Source of the DNA: Syntrophales bacterium
GTDB lineage: Bacteria; Desulfobacterota; Syntrophia; Syntrophales; PHBD01
Length of the DNA stretch: 64,000 nt
Direction: 5' to 3'
NCBI GenBank assembly: GCA_035363115.1
Contig: DAOSEM010000001.1
Location: 992,001 to 1,056,000 of the forward strand
Position numbers and translations under genes: made by a program. Below the pieces are notes generated by a model. The model saw nothing but the letters and a program-made list of their open reading frames with translations, had not been told where the DNA came from and searched no databases. Positions 24,996 to 35,063 of the stretch are shown in pieces. The number at the start of each line of letters is the position of its first letter. Within the stretch, counting starts at the first letter, position 1.

Positions 24996-26825
24996 TCAGA
25001 GACGGGGCCCCCACAGGGCGTCCCGGAGGCCCGAGAAGCGGGCGGTCCGGCGGGAGCAGGCGGCGGTGAAGACGTCCTGTCGCCCGCAGATTGCGATCCG
25101 CTTCCGGGCGCGGGTGACGGCGGTGTAGAGAAGCTCCCGCGTCAGGATCGGCGCGTCCCGGTCCGGCAGGACCAGGAGAACGCGGTCGAACTCGGATCCC
25201 TGGCTCTTGTGGACCGTCATGGCCCACACGGTCTCGTGCTCCGGCAACCGGGAGGGCGGCAGGGATCGCAGCGACCCATCCGGGCTTCTGAAGAAGGCGC
25301 GCAGTTCGCCCCCGGCCTCCCGGTCCGGGAGGATCATGCCCACGTCGCCGTTGAAGAGGCGGATCGTGTAGTCGTTCCGCGTGATCATGACCGGCCGGCC
25401 CGCGTACCAGCGCCCCTCCGGTTGGATGATCCCCCGCCGGCGGAGGATCCGCTCGACGAGACCGTTGACGGCGCTCACCCCGTATGGCCCCTCCCGGAGG
25501 GCGCAGAGAATCCGGAAGCGGTCCAGAAGGTTCAGGGAAGACTCCGGAGCGGCGTTATCCCGGAAATCCCCCGGCCATTCTCCAAGGTGCTCCTCCAGGA
25601 ACCGCTGCAGGGCCTCGGGCCGCGGAAGGTCCAGCCAGTGCAGGTCGGCAAAGTGCCCGCTCCGCGCCTCGTCCAGGGCGCGCCGCCCCTCTCCCGCGTT
25701 GACGGCAAGGCTGGCCGTCCGGATGCCGCTGTCCTCCCCGAATCGCCAGCTCTTCCGGAGCCCGACGATGCAGTCGCCCATGGCTTTGTCTTCTTCCCGC
25801 GGATCCGCCGGGGGGAGCTTCTCCCCGGTCAATTCCCCGTACCGCTCCCGGTGGCGGCGTGTATAGCCGTGCTCGCGGCCGGTGTCGCAGATGTCCCCCA
25901 GGACGGCCCCCGCCTCCACGGAGGCGAGCTGGTCCCGGTCCCCCAGGAGAATCAGGCGCGTCCGGGCCGGGAGCGCCTGGACGAGTTGGGAAAAGAGGGC
26001 CAGGTCCACCATGGACGCCTCGTCGATGACCACTGCGTCCGCGGCCAGGGGATGGGCGGCGTCGTGCCGGAACAGAGACGTCCCGGGAACACTTCCCAGG
26101 AGGCGGTGAACCGTCGCGGCCTCCTCCGGAAGTCGGCTGCGGACTGAATCGGTGCAGGGCAGGGTCCGGGCGACGCCACGGATGGACTCCTGGAGGCGGG
26201 CCGCTGCCTTGCCCGTCGGGGCGGCCAGGGCAATGCGGCAGTCCGATCCGCCGGCCTGCTCGATCAAGAGCGCCAGGATCTTGGCCACGGTGTAGGTCTT
26301 TCCCGTTCCCGGCCCGCCGGAGAGCACGCAGAGCCGCTTCGTCACCGCCGTGAAGGCGGCGGCCTTCTGCCAGTCTGTTCCGTCCCCGCCGGGCGGGAAC
26401 AGGCGGCCCAGGCCTTCCCGGAGGAGGGCGTCGTCGATTCCCCCGGGATCGTCGGCGGCGCGGCTCCGGAGCCCCTCCGCCAGCCTCCGTTCGTAGTCCC
26501 AGTAGCGGTAGAGATAGAGCCTCGTCCCATCCAGGACCAGGGGCCTCCAATCTCCTGGCCGGCCGACGGCGGGGCTTTTCCCCAGGCGGTCCAGCCATCG
26601 CTCCAGGGTCGGGAAGCGGCGGCTGTCGCCGTCTTGAGCCGGGGCGACGAGGCCGGCCGCGTCGGCCAGGTCCAGGCAGATGTGGCCCTCCACGCGGGCA
26701 CGGCTCGCCAGGGCCGCGGCCAGGGCGACCTCCGGCGACTCCGCGCCGGCGATGCGCTCCGCCAGGCGCGCGAACTGGATGTCCAGCTCCGAGAATCCCT
26801 GCTTGGCGTCCCCGTCAAAGGGCAT
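24996..26825 (-). CDS. recD: exodeoxyribonuclease V subunit alpha (RecD helicase)
   Basis: This 609-residue SF1B 5'-3' helicase is a subunit of RecBCD. It shows Walker A GGPGTGKT (170-177), Walker B VIDEASMVD, LLGDRDQLASVEAGAVLGD, WAMTVHKSQGSEFD and TAVTRARKR. The ATG at 26825 has GAGGGAG upstream and lies ten bases after the recB stop. The gene order recC-recB-recD on one strand makes a complete enzyme for double-strand break repair and destruction of linear DNA. Confidence 0.96.
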   Translation of the reverse strand: MPFDGDAKQGFSELDIQFARLAERIAGAESPEVALAAALASRARVEGHICLDLADAAGLVAPAQDGDSRRFPTLERWLDRLGKSPAVGRPGDWRPLVLDGTRLYLYRYWDYERRLAEGLRSRAADDPGGIDDALLREGLGRLFPPGGDGTDWQKAAAFTAVTKRLCVLSGGPGTGKTYTVAKILALLIEQAGGSDCRIALAAPTGKAAARLQESIRGVARTLPCTDSVRSRLPEEAATVHRLLGSVPGTSLFRHDAAHPLAADAVVIDEASMVDLALFSQLVQALPARTRLILLGDRDQLASVEAGAVLGDICDTGREHGYTRRHRERYGELTGEKLPPADPREEDKAMGDCIVGLRKSWRFGEDSGIRTASLAVNAGEGRRALDEARSGHFADLHWLDLPRPEALQRFLEEHLGEWPGDFRDNAAPESSLNLLDRFRILCALREGPYGVSAVNGLVERILRRRGIIQPEGRWYAGRPVMITRNDYTIRLFNGDVGMILPDREAGGELRAFFRSPDGSLRSLPPSRLPEHETVWAMTVHKSQGSEFDRVLLVLPDRDAPILTRELLYTAVTRARKRIAICGRQDVFTAACSRRTARFSGLRDALWGPRL

Positions 26826-26835
26826 GTTCACTCCC

Positions 26836-29800
26836 TCATTCCAGGAGGCCCCGGACCAGGGCCTCCACGGTCTCCCGGGGCGGCCTGGTCCTGTACAGGC
26901 CGTAGTCCGGTCCCTTCCGCGGGTCCACGCCCCGGAGAAAGACGTAGCAGACGCCGCCGAAGTGCGTCCCGTAATCGTACCCCGGTACCCTGCGGGCCAG
27001 CCAGCGATCCAGGGCGGTGACATAAAGAAGGTACTGGAGCACGTACATCTCCTCCTCCATGGCCTCCTCCAGCCGCTCCGGGCCATAATTCTCGACGCGG
27101 TCCCCGAGGTAGTTCGATTTCCAGTCCACCAGCCAGAACCGCCCTTCGGCCCGGAAGACCAGGTCCATGTAGCCCTTCAGGAACCCCCGGACGGGGTCGA
27201 ATTGCAGGCGTCCGATCCGTTCCGGGACGGAAGGGGGGAGGCCGGCCGCGCCGCCCAGGATGTCGGCGAGACGGCCGGGAGTCAGGGGCTTCAGCGGAAC
27301 ATGGAACTCCAGCTCGGTGAGCCGGTCGCCCGGAGGGATCTGCGAAAAAGGGACGCCGCCGTCCGGGCCGAAGGGGGCCGCCAGGACCTTGCCGACCGTC
27401 TCCCCGACAATGTCCCGCCACTCGGTGCCGAAGCCGTGGCGGCGTAGCGTTTCTTCGATCAATCCGTTTGTGATTTCCGGGTCCCTCTCCGTGAAGTCCA
27501 GGTGCTCCAGGAGGTCGTGGAAAAAGGTTCCCGCCCGGGCGCCCCGGGGGAAGGCGAAGATGCCCGCCGGCTCTTCCGGGAGGACAACTCCGGGCGTGAA
27601 GCCGTCCCGGTCCGGCAGGTCCGGGGCGGCCTCGGCCGCGATTGCACCGGCCTCCGCGCGGTCCGCCGTGAGCCGGGAGAAGCTGGCGACCTGCCAGTCC
27701 CGGGGGATTGTGCCGGCGAAAGGCCGGAAGCGAAGCGGCTCCGGCTCGCCCGGGGCGGGGAGGGATGCCGCTGGCGTGCGGTCCGGCGGCAAGAGGACGG
27801 CAATGGATCCTCCGGCGCGGTCGGCGATCCCGTCGAGATCGATCCGCATCGTTGTGTCGTCCAGGGCGTCGAACCGTTCCGCCGCGGCCCCGCAGACGTC
27901 TTCCGGGTCATGGTCGCGAAGGTGGAGGATCCGGGCCAGCGCCGAGGTTCCGGCGTCCTTGAAAGGCCCCCAGGCGACGTGGCAGCGGTGCTTTGCCCGG
28001 GTCAGGGCCACGTAGAGGAGGCGGATGTTCTCGGCCATTTCCTCCCGCATGGCCCGGGGGAGGTTCCCCGCCCGCTCCGGGTCGAGGACGAGAAGGGGCC
28101 GCCAGTCGTCGTCGGGATCGTGGTAAAGCCAGGTCTCCTGCTTCGTGAGGCGGGAGCCGGCCCACAGGAACGGGCAGAAGACCACGGGGTACTGGAGCCC
28201 CTTGCTCTTGTGGATCGTGACGATCCTGACCGCTTCGGCATCTCGCTCCAGGCGCAGCTCCTGCTCCTCCGGCCGCGTGCCCTCCGCGCGGGCCTTTTCG
28301 CTGCGCTGCCGGGACAGCCACTTCATGAGCCCCGGCGGTCCGAGACGACGGGAGGAGACCTCGCCGTGGAGCAGCTCCCCCAGGTGGAGGACGTTGGTCA
28401 GCCGCCGCTCGCCGTCGGGAAACGCCAGGAGCCGTTCCCGCACGCCCTCCGCCCGGAGCAGCTCCCGGAACATGGGCATGAAGCCGGCCCGGCTCCAGAG
28501 ATCCGCGTACCCGCGGAACCGGGCGACACGGGCCTCCCAGAGGCTCTCCGTCTTAAGCTCCCCGTCGAGCTGCAGCCCGTTCAGTCCGAGCATCTCCGTC
28601 GCCAGGGCCGCCTTCAGGTATCCCTCGCGGCCCGGCTCCGCCGCGGCCGCCAGGACCTGTTCCAGTTCCCCCGCCTCGTCGGAGTCGAAGACGTTCTCGG
28701 CGCTGTGGATCACCGCGGGGATTCCGATCCGCTTCAGGGCCTCCCGGACGTCCCGGGCCTCGAACCGGTCGCGGACGAGGACGGCCAAGTCCCCCTCGCT
28801 GAGCGGCCTGTCGCCGATCCGTACGCGGGAGTCTCGGCCGAGGCGGATCAGGCGGGAGATTTCCGCCGCCGTGGCGCTCGTAATCAGCCCTTTCGTCCGG
28901 GCCTTGTTGCCGGCTGCTTCGGCGGCAGCCAGCCGGTCGCTCCCGAAAAGCCAGATGCCCAGGGGAGGGATCGACCGCCCGTCCTCCCGGAGGAGCGGCC
29001 GATCCGGCACGTCTCCCGCTGTGGCCTCGTGAAATTTGATTTCCTTGTACAGGAACGGGTTTTCCACACCCGAGAAAAGGGTGTTCACGGCGGCGACGAG
29101 GTCCGGCTCGGACCGCCAGTTCTCCGTCAGGGTGTAGCGGCGGTCCACGTGGCGGGACGCCCGCATGTAGGCGAACAGATCGGCGCCGCGGAAGCTGTAG
29201 ATCGCCTGCTTCGGATCGCCGATCAGGAAGAGGGTGCGGTCGCCGCCGCCGAAGACGGCCTGGAAGATGGCGTACTGCACCGGGTCCGTGTCCTGGAACT
29301 CGTCGATGAGGGCCGCCCGGTAGCGGTCCCGGAGACGGTCGGCCAGGCGCTTCCCCGTGGGTTTCTCCAGCGCCCCGTGCAGGTCCAGGAGGAGGTCGTC
29401 GAAGGACTGGAGGTTCCGTTTCCGCTTCCGCAGGGCGAGCTCCTCCGGGAGCCGGCGTAGCGCCTCGGCCTTGAGGAACAGGAGGCGGTCCGCCATCTGC
29501 GCCTCCAGGGCGGCCCGCCGCTCCAGGAGTTCCGCGCAGAGGCCGAAGAACGGGTGCTCCGGCGTGACTTTTCCCTTGTTGGTTCCCGCTCGCAGGGCTT
29601 CCGGGGTGAGCTTCTCCAGTGTGTCCGGGACCGGGATGCCGCATCCGGCGGCGGTGTATCCGTCGATGGCGGACACCAGGGCCTCCGGATTGCGGTACTT
29701 GCTCCTGCTCAGGCCCGATGTTTTCAGGAGGGCTGCCACGTCTTCCCGGCCCGCCTTCCAGGCGGCCTGCAGGCGGGCGAAGGCCTCCCGGAACGGCTCC

Positions 29801-30435
29801 AGGGCGTCGAGGGCCGCCGGCGGGGCCTCGGGGACGATTTTGAGGGCCGGGTCCAGGGATCGCCGCCGTGTCAGCTCCAGGAAGGCCTCGGGGCCGGCAT
29901 CCTGCGCCAGGGCGAAGGCGGCGAACTCCCGCGGGGCGTCGTAGAAGTGGCGGCGCCAGAAGTCCTGAAGGATCTCCCGCCGGAGATCCTCCACGTCGGG
30001 GGTCATCTCCGTTCCGAAAAGGCTGTGGCTCTCGAAGACGTTTTCCCGGAGGGCCCGCTGGCAGAAGGCGTGGATCGTGGTGATGGGGACCTCGTCGAAG
30101 TCCCGCAGGGCGTCCCGGAGGACCCGCCGGGCCTGCCCGGGCCGGGGATGCTTCTTTACCAGGCCGTCCAGGAAGGGGTCTTGGGGTCGGCCACCGGCCT
30201 CGAAGGCCCCCATGGCGTCGCGGATGCGGTTCCGGATCCGGTCCCGGAGCTCCTCCGTGGCGGCCTCCGTGAAGGTGACGACGAGGATCCGCCGGGCCTC
30301 CAGCCCCTTCTCCAGGAGGAGCCGGAGGAAGATGGCCTCGATGGCGTAGGTCTTTCCCGTTCCGGCGTTGGCCTCGATGAGGTTCGTCCCCTCGAGGGGG
30401 CTGGACAGGATGTTGAAGGGCCGCGCGTCCGCCAT
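26836..30435 (-). CDS. recB: exodeoxyribonuclease V subunit beta (RecB helicase-nuclease)
   Basis: This is a subunit of about 1199 residues. The UvrD-type helicase has ANAGTGKTY (Walker A), VTFTEAATEELRDRIR, LIDEFQDTDPVQY, FLIGDPKQAIYSFRGAD and IVTIHKSKGLQYPVVFC. The C-terminal nuclease keeps TFFHDLLEHLDF and the catalytic VDWKSNYLG. Two adjacent ATGs (30435, 30438) overlap the recC TGA. The inner one is preferred because GAGGAGG is too close to the outer. It is translationally coupled to recC. Confidence 0.95.
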   Translation of the reverse strand: MADARPFNILSSPLEGTNLIEANAGTGKTYAIEAIFLRLLLEKGLEARRILVVTFTEAATEELRDRIRNRIRDAMGAFEAGGRPQDPFLDGLVKKHPRPGQARRVLRDALRDFDEVPITTIHAFCQRALRENVFESHSLFGTEMTPDVEDLRREILQDFWRRHFYDAPREFAAFALAQDAGPEAFLELTRRRSLDPALKIVPEAPPAALDALEPFREAFARLQAAWKAGREDVAALLKTSGLSRSKYRNPEALVSAIDGYTAAGCGIPVPDTLEKLTPEALRAGTNKGKVTPEHPFFGLCAELLERRAALEAQMADRLLFLKAEALRRLPEELALRKRKRNLQSFDDLLLDLHGALEKPTGKRLADRLRDRYRAALIDEFQDTDPVQYAIFQAVFGGGDRTLFLIGDPKQAIYSFRGADLFAYMRASRHVDRRYTLTENWRSEPDLVAAVNTLFSGVENPFLYKEIKFHEATAGDVPDRPLLREDGRSIPPLGIWLFGSDRLAAAEAAGNKARTKGLITSATAAEISRLIRLGRDSRVRIGDRPLSEGDLAVLVRDRFEARDVREALKRIGIPAVIHSAENVFDSDEAGELEQVLAAAAEPGREGYLKAALATEMLGLNGLQLDGELKTESLWEARVARFRGYADLWSRAGFMPMFRELLRAEGVRERLLAFPDGERRLTNVLHLGELLHGEVSSRRLGPPGLMKWLSRQRSEKARAEGTRPEEQELRLERDAEAVRIVTIHKSKGLQYPVVFCPFLWAGSRLTKQETWLYHDPDDDWRPLLVLDPERAGNLPRAMREEMAENIRLLYVALTRAKHRCHVAWGPFKDAGTSALARILHLRDHDPEDVCGAAAERFDALDDTTMRIDLDGIADRAGGSIAVLLPPDRTPAASLPAPGEPEPLRFRPFAGTIPRDWQVASFSRLTADRAEAGAIAAEAAPDLPDRDGFTPGVVLPEEPAGIFAFPRGARAGTFFHDLLEHLDFTERDPEITNGLIEETLRRHGFGTEWRDIVGETVGKVLAAPFGPDGGVPFSQIPPGDRLTELEFHVPLKPLTPGRLADILGGAAGLPPSVPERIGRLQFDPVRGFLKGYMDLVFRAEGRFWLVDWKSNYLGDRVENYGPERLEEAMEEEMYVLQYLLYVTALDRWLARRVPGYDYGTHFGGVCYVFLRGVDPRKGPDYGLYRTRPPRETVEALVRGLLE

Positions 30436-33400
30436 CATGCCTCCTCGCTTTCCAGCAGGGGGTTGAAGACCGCGAGGGCCGCGGGACCGAAGGTCTCGTC
30501 CTCCAGCGGGGACGCCCCGCGGAAGCAGATGCCGTACCAGGGATCGTCGCTCTCGGGATATTTGAATGCGCTCCATTTGCCGTCGGCGGCGGCCAGGGCC
30601 GAGCCGTGGTCCTTCTCTTTGGCGCGGCGGACCGCGTATTCCAGGGACGATTCGGGGACGAAGGGCAGGGGTCTCGTGAGGCCCCTCCAGTACAGATCGA
30701 GAAGCGTTGCGAGCGAGCCTTCCGGATCCGCGGGAGCGCCGTAGAGCCGGGTCTTCCCGTCCCGGCCTACCAGGACGGACCTCCAGGCGGCGCGCCCCGC
30801 CGCGTGGCCCGCCAGGTGGGCGATCCAGGCCCGCAGCCGGTCCCGGGCCTTGATCCGGGCGGGCCTGAAGGATACGGGCCCGCCGGCGTAGACGTTTCCG
30901 ATCCGGCCGGTCAGGCGAAATTCACCCAGGGAAAGATCCAGAACCAGCGGCTCCGCCGGCCCCCCCTCCGTATGGGGCTGCACGGCCGCCAGGAGTGCCG
31001 CCGCCTCGCCCCACAGGTCGTCGAACCGGCAGAGGCCGGGGGTGCCGTGAGGAAGGAGTCCGGCGGCCCGGAGGGCGTCCCGGGCGCTTCCCGGGTCCGT
31101 CCCGGTCCGGACGGCCCCGAGCAGGTATTGCAGGACGCCGTATCGTTCGAGACTCCCCAGGGCGAAGGGCTCGGCGTCCTCCAGCGGCTCCTCCTCCCGC
31201 ACCAGTCGGAGCCCCAGGCGGCGGGACAGGAGAAACCGCGCCGGGTTGGAAAAGAAGGACGCCAGGGCGTCGATGTCCACGGTCCTCCATTCCGGCTCCG
31301 GCTCCGGCAGGTCCGACGGCAGGAAATCCTGCGGCGGCGTCCGCTCTCCCGCGGCGCGCAGGGCGGCTGCGCCGTTTTCCGGGGAATAGCTGGCAAAGCG
31401 CTCATCGCCCTTGAAATACAGGGGGCTGAAGGCCTGAAGGGGGTGTCGCGTCACCAGGCAGTCCCGGAGATCCCCTCCCTCCGGGCCGGCAAACCCGGAT
31501 TCCACTGTGTCGAGGAGCTCGCTCACCAGGACCGACGGGGGGCGGGGGGCGTTGTCCCGGATGCCCTGGCCTGTGTAGCTGATGTAGAGCTTTTCCCTGG
31601 CCGACAGGAGGGATTCGAGGAACAGGTAGCGGTCGTCCTGCCTGCGGGAGCGGTCGCCCCGGCGGGGATTCTGCGCCATCAGGTCGAATCCCAGGGGGAC
31701 CGAGACGCGCGGATAGGCGCCGTCGTTCATGCCCAGGAGGCAGAGGACCCGGAAGGGGATGCTCCGCATGGGGAGCATGGCGCAGAAGGTGATCCCGCCG
31801 GCGAGGAACCCGAAGCCGAACCCCTTTCCCCCCAGGCGCTCCCGGAGGTGATCGCGGACCACCGCCGGGCCGACGGAACCGGTGAACCCCGCCGCGGCCG
31901 CCAGGTCCGCCATCTCCGTAATCGTCCGGTAGAGCGTCTCGATCTCTCCCAGGGGATCGTCGTCCCGGGAGAGAAAGGCGTCCAGCGTCTCCGCGAGGAA
32001 GAGGGACCAGTCCGCGAGAGGACGGGGGCGGTCGAGATCCGTGGCGATGCGGAAGAGGGCGTCGGTGAAGCCGAGGAACCTCGACAGGATCTCCGCGTCC
32101 CCTCCCTCGACGCGGTCGTAGGGCACGATGCCGTGGAACGAGGCGTCGTCGTCCCGGGCCGTCAGGGCGTAGCCCAGGAGCATCCGGTCGAGGCCCGCCC
32201 GCCAGGTGTTTTCGGCGATCTCCGGCAGGCCCAGGGCGGCCCGGTGGGCGGCGTCCCTGCCCCAGCGGATGCCGGACTCGCGGATCCAGACGGCGACGCG
32301 CTCCAGGTCCTCCTCGGAGAGGCCGAAGCGGGACCGGACCGGGGCCGTCTCCAGGAGGTCGAGGACGTCCGGTGCGCTGAGGCGGCTCCCCGCCAGGTCC
32401 AGGAGGCGGAAGAAGGCCTCCGCCGCCGGGCTGTCCTGGGGAAGGCTGCGGTCGGCGATGCTGAAGGGGATGCGCCGGGGATCGTCCGGCGGCAGCGAGA
32501 ACACCGCCTGGATGTAGGGCGCATACAGGCCGAGGTCCGGCGTCATGACCAGGATGTCCCTCGGCTCCAGTCCCGGGTTTTCTTCAAAGAGGACGAGCAG
32601 GCGGTCCTGGAGGACCTCCACCTCCCGCATGGGGCTGTGGCAGGAGACGATCTCGACGGAGCGGTCGCCCGGCGGGATGAGAACCCGCTCCCCGTCTTTT
32701 CCCCGCTCCCGGAGGTTCAGGATGTCCGACTGCAGCGCCGCGAGCAGCGTCCCTTCGCCCGGGTCCTCATAGGATTCGTCTTTAGGCACTTCCCGGGATT
32801 CCAGGAGGTCGAAGAAGTCCCGGCCGAGGGTCCCCAGGGAGGCCAGGAGGGGATTGCCCTCCTCCAGGTGGAGTTCCGTCCCGTTTCCGCCGGACCCGGC
32901 GATCCGGCGTCCCGGGACGATGTCGCCCCAGTACTCCCGGCAGGGGTTCATGACGAAGAGGTGGACATCCGCATGGACCGATAGCGCGGCCAGGACCTCG
33001 ACGTGGAACGGCGGGAGGGCCGAGATGCCGAAGACCGAGACCCGCGGGGGCAGGCCCTCCGGCTGGAAGGCGGGATTCGCCAGGGCCCTCCGGAACGCCG
33101 CCAGCATCGCCGCCCGGTGGCTCGATCCTTTCCTCGCCGCCAGCTCCCGCCAGAGGGCGGCCTGCCAGTGGCTGTCATCCCCCTTCTCCCAGCGGAGGAT
33201 CCAGTCGGGCCGGAAGAGGAGATAGAGGTCGAAGAGATCGGCGATGCGGCCTGAGAGTTGGTAGAGCCGGAGATCCCGCTCCGCCTCGCCCAGATAGCCC
33301 CGGAGATCTCCGAAGCCGGGCCGGTCGAGACAGGCCGGCAGGAGCTCCATGATCTCCCAGGCCATCACGGCCGGGTCGAAGGGGGAGCCGTCCGGTTTGC

Positions 33401-33653
33401 CACCGCCGGCGGCGTCTCCGAGGACCGCCCGGAAGGTCTCCTGGACGAAGTGGTTCGGAAAGGGGAAGCGAAGGTTGGCCGCCACCCCGTGGCGCTTCGC
33501 CAGCTCCAGGGAGACCCACCGCTCCATGCCCCGGCTCTGGACCAGGATCACCTCGGCCTGGAACGGGTCCGCCGGCGGGGCGTCCAGCGCCTCCGCCAGC
33601 CGGTCCGCGAGGATCTCCAGGCGGTTGCTCGCGTGCAGGGTCAGGCCGGGCAT
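30435..33653 (-). CDS. recC: exodeoxyribonuclease V subunit gamma (RecC)
   Basis: This is a 1072-residue subunit, near the usual length. The N-terminus LTLHASNRLEILADRLAEAL and ILVQSRGMERWVSLELA are the RecC signature. Later parts include VMTPDLGLYAPYIQAVF, LPMRSIPFRVLCLLGMNDGAYPR and QDDRYLFLESLLSAREKLYISYTG. RecC is an inactive helicase-like scaffold that recognises the Chi sequence; the Chi of this organism is unknown. Its own ribosome binding site is weak. Confidence 0.96.
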   Translation of the reverse strand: MPGLTLHASNRLEILADRLAEALDAPPADPFQAEVILVQSRGMERWVSLELAKRHGVAANLRFPFPNHFVQETFRAVLGDAAGGGKPDGSPFDPAVMAWEIMELLPACLDRPGFGDLRGYLGEAERDLRLYQLSGRIADLFDLYLLFRPDWILRWEKGDDSHWQAALWRELAARKGSSHRAAMLAAFRRALANPAFQPEGLPPRVSVFGISALPPFHVEVLAALSVHADVHLFVMNPCREYWGDIVPGRRIAGSGGNGTELHLEEGNPLLASLGTLGRDFFDLLESREVPKDESYEDPGEGTLLAALQSDILNLRERGKDGERVLIPPGDRSVEIVSCHSPMREVEVLQDRLLVLFEENPGLEPRDILVMTPDLGLYAPYIQAVFSLPPDDPRRIPFSIADRSLPQDSPAAEAFFRLLDLAGSRLSAPDVLDLLETAPVRSRFGLSEEDLERVAVWIRESGIRWGRDAAHRAALGLPEIAENTWRAGLDRMLLGYALTARDDDASFHGIVPYDRVEGGDAEILSRFLGFTDALFRIATDLDRPRPLADWSLFLAETLDAFLSRDDDPLGEIETLYRTITEMADLAAAAGFTGSVGPAVVRDHLRERLGGKGFGFGFLAGGITFCAMLPMRSIPFRVLCLLGMNDGAYPRVSVPLGFDLMAQNPRRGDRSRRQDDRYLFLESLLSAREKLYISYTGQGIRDNAPRPPSVLVSELLDTVESGFAGPEGGDLRDCLVTRHPLQAFSPLYFKGDERFASYSPENGAAALRAAGERTPPQDFLPSDLPEPEPEWRTVDIDALASFFSNPARFLLSRRLGLRLVREEEPLEDAEPFALGSLERYGVLQYLLGAVRTGTDPGSARDALRAAGLLPHGTPGLCRFDDLWGEAAALLAAVQPHTEGGPAEPLVLDLSLGEFRLTGRIGNVYAGGPVSFRPARIKARDRLRAWIAHLAGHAAGRAAWRSVLVGRDGKTRLYGAPADPEGSLATLLDLYWRGLTRPLPFVPESSLEYAVRRAKEKDHGSALAAADGKWSAFKYPESDDPWYGICFRGASPLEDETFGPAALAVFNPLLESEEA

Positions 33654-33826
33654 GGGAAGGTCCGTTTTGTGGGATGGGTCAGCATGGCCTGCACTCTGCC
33701 ACGGCTTGGCCGCGCTTTCAAGGCCAAGTCGACGATGGATTGTCGCATAGATTTCTTTGCCATGGCAGGATCATGGATGTGCCGTCGTCATACAGGTGGA
33801 AAACAAGGACATGTTCCGCCTGAGTC

Positions 33827-33856
33827 TTGTGGTTGACAAACCTGTCAGAATATGAA
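33827..33856 (+). promoter_or_regulatory. candidate promoter/operator of the XRE-ImmA operon
   Basis: An inverted repeat TGACA-AACC-TGTCA (33834-33847) lies between a possible -35 (TTGTGG, 33827-33832) and -10 (TATGAA, 33851-33856). The XRE-type protein encoded at 33888 is the natural candidate to bind it. The promoter elements are weak, while the repeat is exact. Confidence 0.4.
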
Positions 33857-33887
33857 ATGTTTGTAAACCAAGAAAGATGGTGGAAGG

Positions 33888-35063
33888 ATGATTGATCGAA
33901 GACTGAAACAGATCCGGCTGGCCCAGGGCCTTTCCCTGGATCAGCTTGTTGCAAGAATGGACGGTTTCGTGACGAAGCAAGCGCTCTCCAAGTATGAGCG
34001 AGGCAAAGCGAAGCCGACCCCGGTCGTGTTGAACAGACTGGCGTCGGCTCTCGGCGTAAAGGCGGCCCATCTGTGGGCCGAACCCTCCGTGAATTGCAGC
34101 TTCATTGCCTACCGGAAAGGCTCGGGGCTGGCAAAGCAGGAGCAGGCCAGAGTCGAGGCCGTGGTATGCCGGATGCTGGAAGAGCGCATTCGCTTGCGGG
34201 AAATCTTGCAGGAACCGGCAAGAGAGAATTTGCCTGTGCAAAACCTGCGTATGGTCCGTCTTGAAGATGCCGAGCACCTGGCAAAGGAATTGCGGCACCA
34301 ATGGGGTGCCGGCTTGGAGCCCGTCGCCAATCTCACGGCGACCCTGGAAGACCATTGTGTGTATGTCATGGAGATTGAAGCCGGCGAAAAGTTCGACGGT
34401 CTGGCGGCTGTGGCCCGCGATGCCGATGACAATCCGGCCGCGGCCGCTGTCGTGTCACGGAAGTCACTGGCAGGGGAAAGGCAACGGCTGAATCTGGCTC
34501 ATGAACTGGCCCATCTCGTCCTTGATGTACCCGATGCCGTCGATGAGGAAAAGGCGGCGTTCCGTTTCGCCGGTGCATTCCTGGCCCCGGATGAAACGCT
34601 GTACAGGGAGGTGGGCCGGAAACGAGCGTTTGTCCAGCTTGAGGAGCTGATTCTTCTGAAACAGCGATTCGGAATGAGCCTCCAGGCCCTGGTTTACCGG
34701 CTTCACGACCTCGAAATCATCTCGGACGCCCATTACAGGCGATGGTTCATGGACATCAACCGGCTGCACTGGAAAAAGAAAGAACCGTGTGAACTGCCGC
34801 CGGAACAGCCGCAGTGGCTGAAGAAAAGCGTGCTCCGCGCCGTAGCGGAGGGGCTGCTCACCGAAGTGGAGGGCAAGAACATGCTTGGGGAAACGGTAAC
34901 CGGAAGAGAGCCTCTGTCGCTGATCGAACGACGCGCCTTCATGAAACTGCCCCTTGAGGAGCGCCGGAACATCATGGCGCATCAGGCGAGGGAGATTGCG
35001 TCGCATTACGCAAGCGAAGTGGCGAAAGAGGAACTGGAGACGGGAGACATCGTTGAATATTAG
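33888..35063 (+). CDS. XRE-family regulator fused to ImmA/IrrE-type zinc peptidase
   Basis: This is a 391-residue two-domain protein. Residues 1-60 are a helix-turn-helix of the XRE type (RLKQIRLAQGLSLDQLVARMDG, ALSKYERGK). The middle carries the metallopeptidase motif HELAH (205-209) with a downstream acidic helix. The C-terminal ~110 residues are an unassigned helical region. ImmA-type peptidases cleave repressors or antitoxins after a stress signal. The gene overlaps a MazF toxin gene by 11 bases, so it probably acts as its regulator or antitoxin. GGAAGG lies upstream of the ATG. Confidence 0.88.
   Translation: MIDRRLKQIRLAQGLSLDQLVARMDGFVTKQALSKYERGKAKPTPVVLNRLASALGVKAAHLWAEPSVNCSFIAYRKGSGLAKQEQARVEAVVCRMLEERIRLREILQEPARENLPVQNLRMVRLEDAEHLAKELRHQWGAGLEPVANLTATLEDHCVYVMEIEAGEKFDGLAAVARDADDNPAAAAVVSRKSLAGERQRLNLAHELAHLVLDVPDAVDEEKAAFRFAGAFLAPDETLYREVGRKRAFVQLEELILLKQRFGMSLQALVYRLHDLEIISDAHYRRWFMDINRLHWKKKEPCELPPEQPQWLKKSVLRAVAEGLLTEVEGKNMLGETVTGREPLSLIERRAFMKLPLEERRNIMAHQAREIASHYASEVAKEELETGDIVEY

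Noticed and set aside
27502..29460. 652-codon plus-strand frame, and similar long frames at 30606-32984, 47526-49676 and 52275-54284
   Set aside because: These are antisense shadows of recB, recC, the ABC-F gene and the liv genes in high-GC DNA, with low-complexity Arg/Gly/Pro-rich products.
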